Notes: generated from the sequence alone by a model not told the origin. Shown: positions 1 through 7,295, counted from the stretch's first letter. The stretch is DNA of 7,402 nucleotides from an uncultured Eubacteriales bacterium (GCA_900545185.1 UQYH01000107.1:1-7402); one strand, 5' to 3'. Translations and numbers: made by a program.

Positions 1-1300
1 CAAGTCTGCGAACAAACGGTGTCCATTTTACAGAGGCAACGGCGCACAAAAGAGCCGAGATGAAGGCGAGAACTGCCCAAAACAGAATGGTCGTATTCCA
101 GCCGAAATTGTCGGCCAGCTTGCCAAAGCCATAGTTGGAAATGGCGCTGCCGACATAGGCCATGGCATTTAAAAAGCCTGTTAGGGTTGCCGCTTTGCCC
201 AGGCGAGACATGCGAAAGGGAATCATGGTGATAATCATATGATTAATGCCCGTCATGGAGGTTGTGACCATAGCCAAAAGCACAACGCACAGGGTGGCAG
301 GCAGCTTGCCGATGTGAAGCAAAGCGCCGATGGGCAGTAAAACAAAGAGGAACATGACAAATGCGGTTTTGGTTTCGCTGTGGAAAATATGATCATCCAA
401 AAACGTTGTAATATATGCCCCCAGCAGGTTTACCAAAGGTAAAAACATGCTCAGCAGAAGGGAAAAGACAGGCGATACGGCATATACATCCATAATGATG
501 GTTGGAACCCATGTGGTAATGCCGATATTGAGCATGCCTTGAAAAATAATCGGCAGAATGGCAAAAATAACACCGGTTGAAAGAAGCAGCGGCCAAAAGC
601 TATGCGTTTGAACTTGTGGCTTGGCGTCGTCCGTGCTGTCTGCCTCTGCGGCAGATTCCGGCTGTAGGCTGTCTGCATCGTCCGATACGGTCATTTCCGC
701 ATTATCCTGCGGAATAAGCTGCATTTGTATACGACCTGTTACCAACATCCAGGTGCACCAAACCGCGCCGAGAATGACAGCAGCGCCCAAGAACACGGAT
801 TGATAAGGATAGAACTTTAACAAAAGCATGGATAACAAGTATGCCGCCAAGGTGCCGCACGGCACGGTTGAAGCAATGGAAAGACAGGCACGCTTGCGGT
901 GTTCTTTAACCAGCAGGTGGGATATGATGTATAAAATGGGCGACCAAAGCATGGAATTGCCCAAGCCATTAATGCCCCAAAACAGCAGCATAATCGGGTA
1001 CGATTTGCTGAAAAACATCATTGCATTGGCGAGGGTTGCCAAAAACAGGCCCGTGCCAATCATTTTAAAGGGTGAAATTCTGTCGCCGAGATAACCGGCT
1101 ATCAGCTGTCCGCCGCCGTAGCAAACAAAAAATACGGTGCCGATTAATCCGCCTTGTGCTCTTGTAAAGGTACCGCTTTCGATCATTCCGGCCAGTGCGG
1201 CCGAATAATTCAGGCGGCCGATGTAACTAAAACCGTATACAATCCAGCACATAACAAACAAAATGCGACTTGTTTTTGCGTTTTGCAACGCTTTTGTCAT
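1..1300 (-). CDS. MFS transporter, OPA/GlpT-like (C-terminus cut by window edge)
   Basis: An uninterrupted minus-strand frame gives at least 433 residues from an ATG at 1300 to the left edge. An AGGAG site 8 nt upstream (1309-1313) supports the start. The layout is two six-helix bundles, about residues 14-193 and 234-430, joined by an acidic loop (194-233) with ten Asp/Glu and one Lys. The last visible segment looks like TM12, so only a few residues should be missing. TM1 reads YGFSYIGRLNYS, with Arg29 where GlpT has its substrate arginine. The TM2-3 loop has the MFS motif GYLGDR (69-74), followed by the OPA-like WGINGLGNSMLWSP stretch (108-121). The TM7 arginine of GlpT appears replaced by Asn258. 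Family membership is well supported, but the substrate is unknown. The gene is divergent from bsh and may be co-regulated with it. Import or export of bile-related compounds is only a guess from context. Confidence 0.85.
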   Translation of the reverse strand, partial: MTKALQNAKTSRILFVMCWIVYGFSYIGRLNYSAALAGMIESGTFTRAQGGLIGTVFFVCYGGGQLIAGYLGDRISPFKMIGTGLFLATLANAMMFFSKSYPIMLLFWGINGLGNSMLWSPILYIISHLLVKEHRKRACLSIASTVPCGTLAAYLLSMLLLKFYPYQSVFLGAAVILGAVWCTWMLVTGRIQMQLIPQDNAEMTVSDDADSLQPESAAEADSTDDAKPQVQTHSFWPLLLSTGVIFAILPIIFQGMLNIGITTWVPTIIMDVYAVSPVFSLLLSMFLPLVNLLGAYITTFLDDHIFHSETKTAFVMFLFVLLPIGALLHIGKLPATLCVVLLAMVTTSMTGINHMIITMIPFRMSRLGKAATLTGFLNAMAYVGSAISNYGFGKLADNFGWNTTILFWAVLAFISALLCAVASVKWTPFVRRL

Positions 1301-1329
1301 AATCATCACTCCTATCAAAGCCAGTGATT

Positions 1330-1358
1330 ATTATAGCATAGTTACGCTTAAAAAGCAA
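1330..1358 (-). promoter_or_regulatory. Promoter of the MFS transporter gene
   Basis: Read on the minus strand, a TTGCTT -35 element (1353-1358) lies 17 bp from a perfect TATAAT -10 element (1330-1335). Transcription should start near 1323, leaving a leader of about 23 nt that includes the AGGAG site. This is a sigma-A-type match by eye and has not been tested. Confidence 0.65.
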
Positions 1359-1380
1359 GCTGAAAAAGGTGCAAGACATG

Positions 1381-1398
1381 TTTTGCGTTCTCGCGAAA
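1381..1398. promoter_or_regulatory. Candidate operator between the divergent promoters
   Basis: The arms TTTTGCG (1381-1387) and CGCGAAA (1392-1398) form an inverted repeat with 6 of 7 matching positions around a 4-nt centre. It covers the -35 element of bsh and lies upstream of the transporter promoter. That is a plausible place for a repressor of bsh. No regulator gene is present in the window. Confidence 0.3.
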
Positions 1399-1410
1399 TG
1401 GTGGTATAGA
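1383..1410 (+). promoter_or_regulatory. Promoter of bsh
   Basis: A TTGCGT -35 element (1383-1388) lies 16 bp from a TATAGA -10 element (1405-1410). The -10 is preceded by TGG, which makes it an extended -10 and compensates for the imperfect hexamers. The predicted leader is about 47 nt. A weaker alternative is TTGAAT at 1417, but it has no good -10 at the right distance. Confidence 0.45.
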
Positions 1411-1463
1411 GTTAACTTGAATATGAAACAATAATTGTAAATGATACGAAGGAGTGTGGCTTT

Positions 1464-2438
1464 ATGTGTACGGCTGTCAGTTTTTATGCCGATGGACTGT
1501 ATTTTGGCAGAACGCTGGATTATGAAAATTCGTACGGTGAGGACGTTGTGATTATGCCGCGCCGATTTCGGCTGGCTTATGCAGAGGACGGAGCGCTTTC
1601 GGAGCACTATGCGGTGATCGGAACAGCACATGTTGCACAGGGGTACCCCTTGTTTTATGATGCGGTTAACGAGAAGGGCTTGGCGATGGGCGGGCTGAAT
1701 TTTGTCGGCAACGCGGTGTATCGCGAGCCTTGCACGGGTCGGGAAAATATAGCGCAATATGAATTGATACCGCGAATTTTAAGCTGCTGCGCCGATACGA
1801 AGGAAGCGGAAAAGCTGTTAAGCCGCGTAAACATTACAAACACACCGTTTTCAAATGACATGCCGACAGCACAGCTGCATTGGATTCTTGCCGATGCGGA
1901 CAGAACCATAACGGTCGAGGCAATGCAGAATGGCTTATTTGTGCATGAAAATCCTGTCGGTGTGCTGACCAACAACCCACCGTTTCAAGAGCAATTATTC
2001 CGTTTGAACGATTACATGCATCTTTCGGCGAAAAAACCGCAAAACACATTTGGAGGCAATTTGCCGCTTGAGCATTACAGCCGCGGAATGGGCGCAATCG
2101 GTCTGCCGGGAGATGTGTCCTCACAATCGCGCTTTGTACGTGCGGCGTTTACCCGTGCTAATGCGCTGACAGGGCAAACAGAGCTTGAAAATGTCGGTCA
2201 GGTGTTTCACATTATGGGCACGGTAGAGCAGGTGAAGGGATGCTGTGAGGTGGGCGAAGGGGAGTATGAACACACAATTTACACGGCGTGTGCCGATGCC
2301 AAACGCGGCGTATACTATTACACGGGCTATCATTGCAGGCAAATCACGGCAGTTTCGATGCATCATGAAGATTTAGAAGGAACAGAGCTTTGTTGTTACC
2401 CTATGCAGCGCACGGAGAGGGTGTATCTGCAAAATTAA
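1464..2438 (+). CDS. bsh: Bile salt hydrolase (choloylglycine hydrolase family)
   Basis: This is a 324-residue Ntn hydrolase, the usual length for the family. It hydrolyses the amide bond of glycine- or taurine-conjugated bile salts. It has no signal peptide, so it acts in the cytoplasm. The start is fixed by AAGGAG 9 nt upstream and by the Met-Cys beginning: removal of Met1 exposes the nucleophile Cys2. The other family catalytic positions are present as Arg16, Asp19, Asn79, Asn170 (VLTNNP) and Arg223 (SRFVR). Asn79 in GLNF separates it from penicillin V acylases, which typically have Tyr there. The stretches YSRGMG, LPGDVSSQSRFVRAAF, FHIMGTVEQ and the C-terminal YYYTGY closely resemble clostridial bile salt hydrolases recalled from memory. 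The substrate loop carries S206-R207-G208. The gene has its own promoter and terminator and is divergent from the MFS transporter. Family assignment is very secure; conjugate preference is a prediction. Confidence 0.95.
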   Translation: MCTAVSFYADGLYFGRTLDYENSYGEDVVIMPRRFRLAYAEDGALSEHYAVIGTAHVAQGYPLFYDAVNEKGLAMGGLNFVGNAVYREPCTGRENIAQYELIPRILSCCADTKEAEKLLSRVNITNTPFSNDMPTAQLHWILADADRTITVEAMQNGLFVHENPVGVLTNNPPFQEQLFRLNDYMHLSAKKPQNTFGGNLPLEHYSRGMGAIGLPGDVSSQSRFVRAAFTRANALTGQTELENVGQVFHIMGTVEQVKGCCEVGEGEYEHTIYTACADAKRGVYYYTGYHCRQITAVSMHHEDLEGTELCCYPMQRTERVYLQN

Positions 2439-2488
2439 AAAAACTGCAAATGTGCATGACTTGCATCGTGCACGTTTGCAGTTTTTTT
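2438..2488. terminator. Bidirectional intrinsic terminator between bsh and mreB
   Basis: CTGCAAA (2444-2450) pairs with TTTGCAG (2475-2481), and GTGCA (2452-2456) pairs with TGCAC (2469-2473). A T/G wobble lies between the two stems, and the loop is 12 nt. Runs of seven A (2437-2443) and seven T (2482-2488) flank the stem, so it works in both directions. It begins at the bsh stop codon and ends 2 nt before the mreB stop codon on the other strand. Confidence 0.9.
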
Positions 2489-2490
2489 CT

Positions 2491-3501
2491 TTACATTCTA
2501 TAACGGGTTCCCTGATGCATGGCATCCATATAGTCAAGCGACTTGCCCGTACCTTTGGCAACGCAATAAACAGCATTTTCGGCAATGGTTACTTCAAGTC
2601 CTGTCTCTCGCGCAATGAGATGATCCAATCCGTAAATCAAGCTGCCGCCGCCGGTTAGCAAAATACCGCCGTTGCTGATGTCACCGACCAATTCGGGTGG
2701 TGTTTTTTCCAGTACCATGTGTACGGCATCCACAATTTGCGTGGCACATTCTTCCAGCGCAACAAGCATTTCATCAGAGGTGACGGTCACAACCTTCGGC
2801 AGACCCGTAATCAGGCAACGGCCTTTAATTTCTTTGGAAATCGGTTCGCTGCGCGGATATACACAGCCAATTTCAATTTTAAGCTCTTCGGCGGTTCTGT
2901 CACCAATCATCATGTTGTGCTTTTTGCGAATGTATTTCACAACGGCTTCGTCAAACTTATCACCGGCCACCTTAATGGAGTTGCTGACAACAATCTCACC
3001 CAAGGAGATAACCGCAACATCCGCTGTGCCGCCGCCGATGTCTACAATCATATTGCCATACGGTTTTGCAATATCAATTCCTGCGCCGATGGCTGCGGCG
3101 ATCGGTTCTTCTATAATATAGGTTTTGCCTGCACCGGCAGATAGGGCGGCGTCAATAACGGCTTTTTCCTCCACTTCGGTTGCCTGGCTTGGCACACAAA
3201 CCATAACACGCGGTTTGAAAAAACGATTTTTGCAAACCTTTTTTAAAAAATAGCGAATCATTTTCTCGGTTGTATCATAATCGGAAATTACGCCATCCTT
3301 TAATGGACGAATGGCCACAATATTGCCCGGTGTACGGCCGATCATGTTCTGTGCTTCAACGCCGACTTTTAACACCTTGCCGCTGTTGGTATCAATTGCA
3401 ACAACGCTCGGTTCCTTCAGCACAACGCCTTTTCCCTTTACATATACCAAAACGGTTGCCGTGCCCAGGTCAATACCGATATCCTGTCTGAAATTAAACA
3501 T
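2491..3501 (-). CDS. mreB: MreB/Mbl-family cell-shape actin homologue
   Basis: This 336-residue protein spans the usual MreB length. The family forms membrane-associated filaments that guide lateral cell wall synthesis in rod-shaped cells. The actin-fold nucleotide motifs are present in order: phosphate-1 DIGIDLGTAT (7-16), the GRTPGNIVAIRPLKDGVI block (55-72), the catalytic-loop EEP (131-133), phosphate-2 DIGGGTAD (154-161), AGDKFD (179-184) and the adenosine motif LLTGGGSLIYG (281-291). The start of the protein and the VLVYVKGKGVVLKEPSVVA stretch resemble B. subtilis Mbl more than MreB. Phosphate-2 has Ala160 where Mbl and MreB have Thr. The ATG is preceded by GGGAGGG. The gene stands alone, away from mreC, mreD or minCD, with its own promoter and a shared terminator. 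It may be an additional paralogue rather than the main MreB. Confidence 0.93.
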   Translation of the reverse strand: MFNFRQDIGIDLGTATVLVYVKGKGVVLKEPSVVAIDTNSGKVLKVGVEAQNMIGRTPGNIVAIRPLKDGVISDYDTTEKMIRYFLKKVCKNRFFKPRVMVCVPSQATEVEEKAVIDAALSAGAGKTYIIEEPIAAAIGAGIDIAKPYGNMIVDIGGGTADVAVISLGEIVVSNSIKVAGDKFDEAVVKYIRKKHNMMIGDRTAEELKIEIGCVYPRSEPISKEIKGRCLITGLPKVVTVTSDEMLVALEECATQIVDAVHMVLEKTPPELVGDISNGGILLTGGGSLIYGLDHLIARETGLEVTIAENAVYCVAKGTGKSLDYMDAMHQGTRYRM

Positions 3502-3560
3502 TTGTATCCCTCCCGGTGTCTATATCAAAGTGTATCCCGTAGTATACAGTCTATATACAT

Positions 3561-3589
3561 ATTATACCTAATTTTTTTATTGGTTGCAA
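3561..3589 (-). promoter_or_regulatory. Promoter of the mreB-like gene
   Basis: Read on the minus strand, TTGCAA (3584-3589) lies 17 bp from a perfect TATAAT (3561-3566). The spacer is A/T-rich. Transcription should start near 3554, giving a leader of about 53 nt. The promoter lies in the only gap between the recN operon and mreB. Confidence 0.75.
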
Positions 3590-3608
3590 TGTTTTTTTCA
3601 ATTATTTT

Positions 3609-4283
3609 TTAATTTGCCGCCGATTTTGCCTTTTTCCTGCCGGCAGGGCAGACGCTGACACAAATACCGCAAACGGCGCCGCGTCCGATTTTTTGATACG
3701 CCTGTTTCATATGTGTGCTGCAAGCGCTTCTGTCCAAAATGGCGTTGCCGCCCGTGGCATAATCCATACCGGTAATGGCCATGGCCGGACAGGCATTGAC
3801 ACAGGCGCGGCAATTTTGACAAGGATTATTTTGAGAGAGAGGACGGAAGCCTTCGGATACGTCCACATCCGTCAAAACCGTAGCCAAACGAACGCGCGGA
3901 CCGAATACGTCCGACAGAAACAGCGCACTGCGGCCGATCACGCCAAGTCCTGCGGCCACCGCAGCAGCTTTGTGTGAAAACAAGCCGGCAAATTCGCTGA
4001 CGGATTGCGAAGCAGGGATGCACACATAACGTCCTCCGTGTTGTTCTAACAATAATCCCGTCATCAGCGCCAAACGATCCAAATAGGCATTTACCGTGCG
4101 GTAATGGTGAAAATAGGTATGCGTCGGCGCAGTCTTTACCGTATCAATGACGGCATCCGATAGGTGCAGCACAATGCTGACGGCATAGGGGAGTGCGGCG
4201 TATTCCGGCGGCGGTGTGATTTGGGAATAGCCGACCTCGGATGCGCCCTCATGTAAAAGGCGTGCGGTTAATTCATCAATCAT
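3609..4283 (-). CDS. Short QueG-like double [4Fe-4S] protein
   Basis: This is a 224-residue protein if translation starts at ATG 4283. Two four-cysteine cluster sites are visible near the C-terminus: C155, C158, C161 and C165 (CQNCRACVNACP), then C188, C205, C208 and C212 (CGICVSVCP). The middle stretch HKAAAVAAGLGVIG (104-117) and the following SALFLSDVFG resemble epoxyqueuosine reductase QueG and the related reductive dehalogenases. QueG is usually near 380 residues, and the C-terminal part beyond the clusters is absent here. Queuosine synthesis is therefore not assured; a general redox role is as likely. ATG 4283 overlaps the recN stop codon by 8 nt (ATGATTGA), suggesting translational coupling. 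An in-frame TTG at 4301, behind GAGGA, would add six residues and is the alternative start. This is the last gene of the nadK-argR-recN set, and no clear terminator follows it. Confidence 0.75.
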   Translation of the reverse strand: MIDELTARLLHEGASEVGYSQITPPPEYAALPYAVSIVLHLSDAVIDTVKTAPTHTYFHHYRTVNAYLDRLALMTGLLLEQHGGRYVCIPASQSVSEFAGLFSHKAAAVAAGLGVIGRSALFLSDVFGPRVRLATVLTDVDVSEGFRPLSQNNPCQNCRACVNACPAMAITGMDYATGGNAILDRSACSTHMKQAYQKIGRGAVCGICVSVCPAGRKKAKSAAN

Positions 4284-5961
4284 GTTCATCACCAAATGCA
4301 ATCAGTTCCTCAGCCTGTTTTAAAGTGGTTTCCGTCACGGCCTCGCCGCTGATAATACGTGCCAGCTCCTGTACGCGTTCTTTGTGAGAGAGCGGCAGAA
4401 CTTCTGTTTTGGTACGTCCCTCCGCTGTGCTTTTTTGGATTAAAAAGTGCACATTGGCCATGGCGGCAATTTGCGCCAAATGTGTTACGCACAACACCTG
4501 TTTGTTTTGTGATAGACTGCGCAGCTTGCGTCCGATTTTTTGAGCGGCCATACCGCTGACACCTGTATCGATTTCATCAAAAATCAAGGTTTCGGCGCTG
4601 TCACCATCGGTTAACACCGACTTGATTGCCAGCATGATACGGGAAAGCTCACCGCCGGAGACAATTTTGTGCAGCGGCTGGTAATCCTCACCGGAGTTTG
4701 TTTGTAGCACAAAGCTGACCTGCTCCGCACCGTAGCGGTGCAGGGGTACGGGCGTTAAAACAATCTTAAAATCGGCATCCGGCATATTTAAAAAATGTAG
4801 ATTTTCATTAATCGCCTTTGTAATGGCGGTTGTGGCCTTTTGACGCAGTGTGGTCAGGCGGTCTGCGGCAGCTGTAACTGCGGCTTCGGCCTCGGCCAGT
4901 TTTTGCTCCATTTCTTCTTTTTCTGCTTCGGCATTCTGCAAACGGGTAAGCTCTGCTTCGCATGCTGCGCCGTGCGCTAAAACGGCTTCAACGGTTGCGC
5001 CGTATTTGCGTTTTAAACGATAGATGGTATCGAGCCGCGATTCAATTTCATCAATCGGCATTTCATCCTCTGCCAAAAGTTCAAAATAGTTCCGCAGGGA
5101 GCGTGACAGCTCCTCGGTTTCCTCCAAAACAGTTTGCAGGGATTCATTCAGCGGCTCTAAAGAATCATCCAGCATCACAGCCGATTCGAGCGCGTCGGAG
5201 GCAACAGCCAGCGCCTGGCGTGCATCGGGCATTTCGTCCGTGCCCTCTGAAAGGGCGTTTAAGGCGGCAGCAATGCTGATTTCCAGCTGATTTTTATGAT
5301 CTGCAATGTCGCGCCGCCGGATTAAATCCTCCTCCTCTTCGGGGGTGATTGCAGCCGAGCGGATTTCATCGGCCTCAAAGCTTAACATGTCAATTTTGCG
5401 GAGACGTTCGGCTTCGTCCATGTCCATTTCCTCGGCCTTTTTTTGCAGGTCACGCCATGCGGAAAAGGCAGCCTGATATGCAGTCAGTGCCTTTTCACCG
5501 GCATCTTTTAAAAAGCTGTCCAAAAAGTGAATATGGCTGGCTGCATCCAAAAGCGCCTGACTGTCGTGCTGGCCATGGATGTTGACCAGCAAATGACTGA
5601 TCTGTTTCAGCTCAGCCAAGGTGGCCGGACGGCCGCCGATGCGGCAGATGTTTTTGCCGTCCTTTAAAAGCTGACGGGAGAGCAGGAGAGAGCCGTCCTC
5701 CTCAAGCATAATGCCTTGTTCGGTCAACAGGCCGCGCAAGGCATCGTTTTCGACGTAAAACAGGCCGCTGACTTCGGCACGGTCGGCGCCGCGGCGAATT
5801 AATTCGCGGTTGGCACGCATGCCCAGCAGCAGATTAATGGAGCCGATTAAAATGGATTTACCGGCACCTGTTTCGCCCGTTAATATATTTAATCCGTTCT
5901 GAAATTCAATTTCCACATCGTCCAGCAGTGCGATGTTGCGAATATGCAATGCAAACAGCAT
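4276..5961 (-). CDS. recN: DNA repair protein RecN
   Basis: This 561-residue protein matches RecN length. RecN is an SMC-like ATPase that binds DNA ends and helps recombinational repair of double-strand breaks. It begins with the ABC head: MLFALHIRNIALLDDVEIEF, then Walker A GETGAGKS (29-36) and the RecN hallmark IHGQHDSQALLD (128-139). Residues 150-380 are rich in Glu, Ala and Lys, consistent with antiparallel coiled coils. The C-terminal head has the ABC signature SGGELSR (435-441), Walker B LIFDE (459-463) followed by the IDTGVSG stretch, and a switch histidine in VTHLAQIA (His494). All ATPase motifs are intact. AGGAGG 9 nt upstream of the ATG supports the start. It lies 23 nt after argR, the same neighbour as in many Clostridia and Bacilli. 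Confidence 0.97.
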   Translation of the reverse strand: MLFALHIRNIALLDDVEIEFQNGLNILTGETGAGKSILIGSINLLLGMRANRELIRRGADRAEVSGLFYVENDALRGLLTEQGIMLEEDGSLLLSRQLLKDGKNICRIGGRPATLAELKQISHLLVNIHGQHDSQALLDAASHIHFLDSFLKDAGEKALTAYQAAFSAWRDLQKKAEEMDMDEAERLRKIDMLSFEADEIRSAAITPEEEEDLIRRRDIADHKNQLEISIAAALNALSEGTDEMPDARQALAVASDALESAVMLDDSLEPLNESLQTVLEETEELSRSLRNYFELLAEDEMPIDEIESRLDTIYRLKRKYGATVEAVLAHGAACEAELTRLQNAEAEKEEMEQKLAEAEAAVTAAADRLTTLRQKATTAITKAINENLHFLNMPDADFKIVLTPVPLHRYGAEQVSFVLQTNSGEDYQPLHKIVSGGELSRIMLAIKSVLTDGDSAETLIFDEIDTGVSGMAAQKIGRKLRSLSQNKQVLCVTHLAQIAAMANVHFLIQKSTAEGRTKTEVLPLSHKERVQELARIISGEAVTETTLKQAEELIAFGDEHD

Positions 5962-5984
5962 TTTCGTATTCCTCCTTGCGGTGA

Positions 5985-6428
5985 CTATAAAAGAGCCTTA
6001 ATGCGTTCGGTCAGCTGCATGGCAGCATCATCATCACGCGTTACGCAAAAAATCGTGTCATCCCCGGCAAGTGTGCCGACGATTTCTTCCATGGTAAGAC
6101 CGTCCAAAACGGCGGCCGCCGCTTGCGCCATGCCGGAATGTGTTTTAATCACGACCATATTTTTTGCAAAGTCAACATGATCCACCGAACGGGAGAGAAT
6201 CGTCATATGACGGCCGGAGGCATCCTCCGGTGCATTCGGCAGTACATAGCAATACAAGCCGGAAGCGTCGGGCGCTTTTGTAAGCTTTAATTCTTTAATA
6301 TCGCGCGAGACGGTCGCCTGCGTCACGCGGAAGCCTTTTTCGCGCAGGGCAGAAGCCAACTCCTCCTGCGTGGCAATTGCATCATTTTTAATCAAATCCA
6401 AAATCACTGCATGTCTTTTCTGTTTCAT
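5985..6428 (-). CDS. argR: Arginine repressor ArgR/AhrC
   Basis: This 147-residue protein has the standard ArgR size. The family forms arginine-dependent hexamers that bind ARG boxes, repressing arginine biosynthesis and, in some species, activating catabolism. The N-terminal winged helix (about 1-65) has the recognition segment TQATVSRDIKELKL (36-49). The C-terminal domain (about 75-147) carries GTLAGDDT (118-125), the region that oligomerises and binds arginine through the Asp pair. The ATG lies 3 nt after the nadK stop, and AAGGA sits inside the nadK C-terminal codons. It sits between nadK and recN, a conserved arrangement in Firmicutes. A candidate ARG box upstream of nadK suggests autoregulation. 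Confidence 0.96.
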   Translation of the reverse strand: MKQKRHAVILDLIKNDAIATQEELASALREKGFRVTQATVSRDIKELKLTKAPDASGLYCYVLPNAPEDASGRHMTILSRSVDHVDFAKNMVVIKTHSGMAQAAAAVLDGLTMEEIVGTLAGDDTIFCVTRDDDAAMQLTERIKALL

Positions 6429-6431
6429 AGC

Positions 6432-7289
6432 TTATTGTTCCTTTCCCAGCAGCTTATGCTGCAATACACGGTAAAAACGGTCACCGTGAATATTAATCAG
6501 GCGTGCCGTATAGTCTGAACGTTTTAAGGTCAGCACATCGCCTTCAGAGAAAACGGTGTTTCCCTGACCGTCACAGCTGATGACGACAGAGCGTGGATTT
6601 TCATTGCTTACGGTCATTGTCATTTCCCGAATATCCGGCACAACAATCGTGCGCGCATACAGCTTATGCGGACAGATGGGCGTTACCACAAAGCTGCTTG
6701 CGGCAGGGTCTAAAATAGGCCCTCCGGCAGACATGGAATAAGCCGTAGAGCCGGTAGGGGTGGCAACAATCATGCCGTCGGCCTTATAATCATCTACAAA
6801 CTGATTGTTAATATAAAGGTTTAAGTCAATCAGCCGAGTGCTTTTGCGGCGGCTGACAACAATATCATTCAGTGCGTCAAAGGTTGTGGTTTTGCCGTTT
6901 GGGCGCGTTAAGACCGCGCGCAGCATCATGCGGTTTTCAATGGTGTAGGCACCTGTCAGCAAATCGCGCATGCAAACGTCAATTTCGTGTTTTTCCACTT
7001 CGGCCAAAAAGCCGAGATGCCCCAAATTGATGCCCAGTACGGGAATTTGATGCACGGCAGCCTTTCGAGCAGCCTCCAGCAGAGTGCCGTCGCCGCCTAA
7101 GGCAACGGCCAAGTCAATGCTTTTGTTAAACAGCTTGTTTTGCGGCACAAACGCAGCGCCGCCGTGCAGCATACCGCTGAATTCGCTGCTGATAAAAACC
7201 TCTCGATCGGCCAAAAGTGCCAAAACCTTTTTTGTATAAAACAAATCGGGATCGCGCTCTAAATTCGGCATTAAAACAATGCGCTTCAC
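6432..7289 (-). CDS. nadK: NAD kinase
   Basis: This is a 285-residue cytoplasmic enzyme that phosphorylates NAD to NADP using ATP or polyphosphate. I place the start at GTG 7289 because GAGGAGG lies exactly 6 nt upstream and the protein then begins VKRIVLMPN (Val read as Met), as NAD kinases do. Motifs in this numbering are GGDGT (65-69) with the catalytic Asp, NLGHLGFL (88-95), LNDIV (140-144) for the nicotinamide ribose site, ATPTGSTAYSMSAGGP (175-190) and CDGQ near 239-242. All conserved features are intact and the length is normal. Upstream in-frame ATG and TTG codons (7325, 7364) lack a ribosome binding site and lie at or before the predicted transcription start. It is the first gene of the operon with argR and recN. 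Confidence 0.96.
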   Translation of the reverse strand: MKRIVLMPNLERDPDLFYTKKVLALLADREVFISSEFSGMLHGGAAFVPQNKLFNKSIDLAVALGGDGTLLEAARKAAVHQIPVLGINLGHLGFLAEVEKHEIDVCMRDLLTGAYTIENRMMLRAVLTRPNGKTTTFDALNDIVVSRRKSTRLIDLNLYINNQFVDDYKADGMIVATPTGSTAYSMSAGGPILDPAASSFVVTPICPHKLYARTIVVPDIREMTMTVSNENPRSVVISCDGQGNTVFSEGDVLTLKRSDYTARLINIHGDRFYRVLQHKLLGKEQ

Positions 7290-7295
7290 GGCAAT

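Noticed and set aside
828..1094. Plus-strand open frame of 88 codons inside the transporter
   Set aside because: The opposite strand encodes continuous transmembrane helices with MFS motifs; this frame shows nothing recognisable.
1227..1757. Minus-strand open frame of 176 codons spanning the transporter start, the intergenic region and the 5' part of bsh
   Set aside because: It lies antisense to well-identified bsh, crosses two promoters, has no recognisable domain and reads as a low-quality mix of basic and hydrophobic stretches.
2672..3144. Two plus-strand open frames of about 145 codons inside the mreB-like gene
   Set aside because: They are antisense shadows of a gene with intact actin-fold motifs, have no supporting ribosome binding site and show no known protein features.
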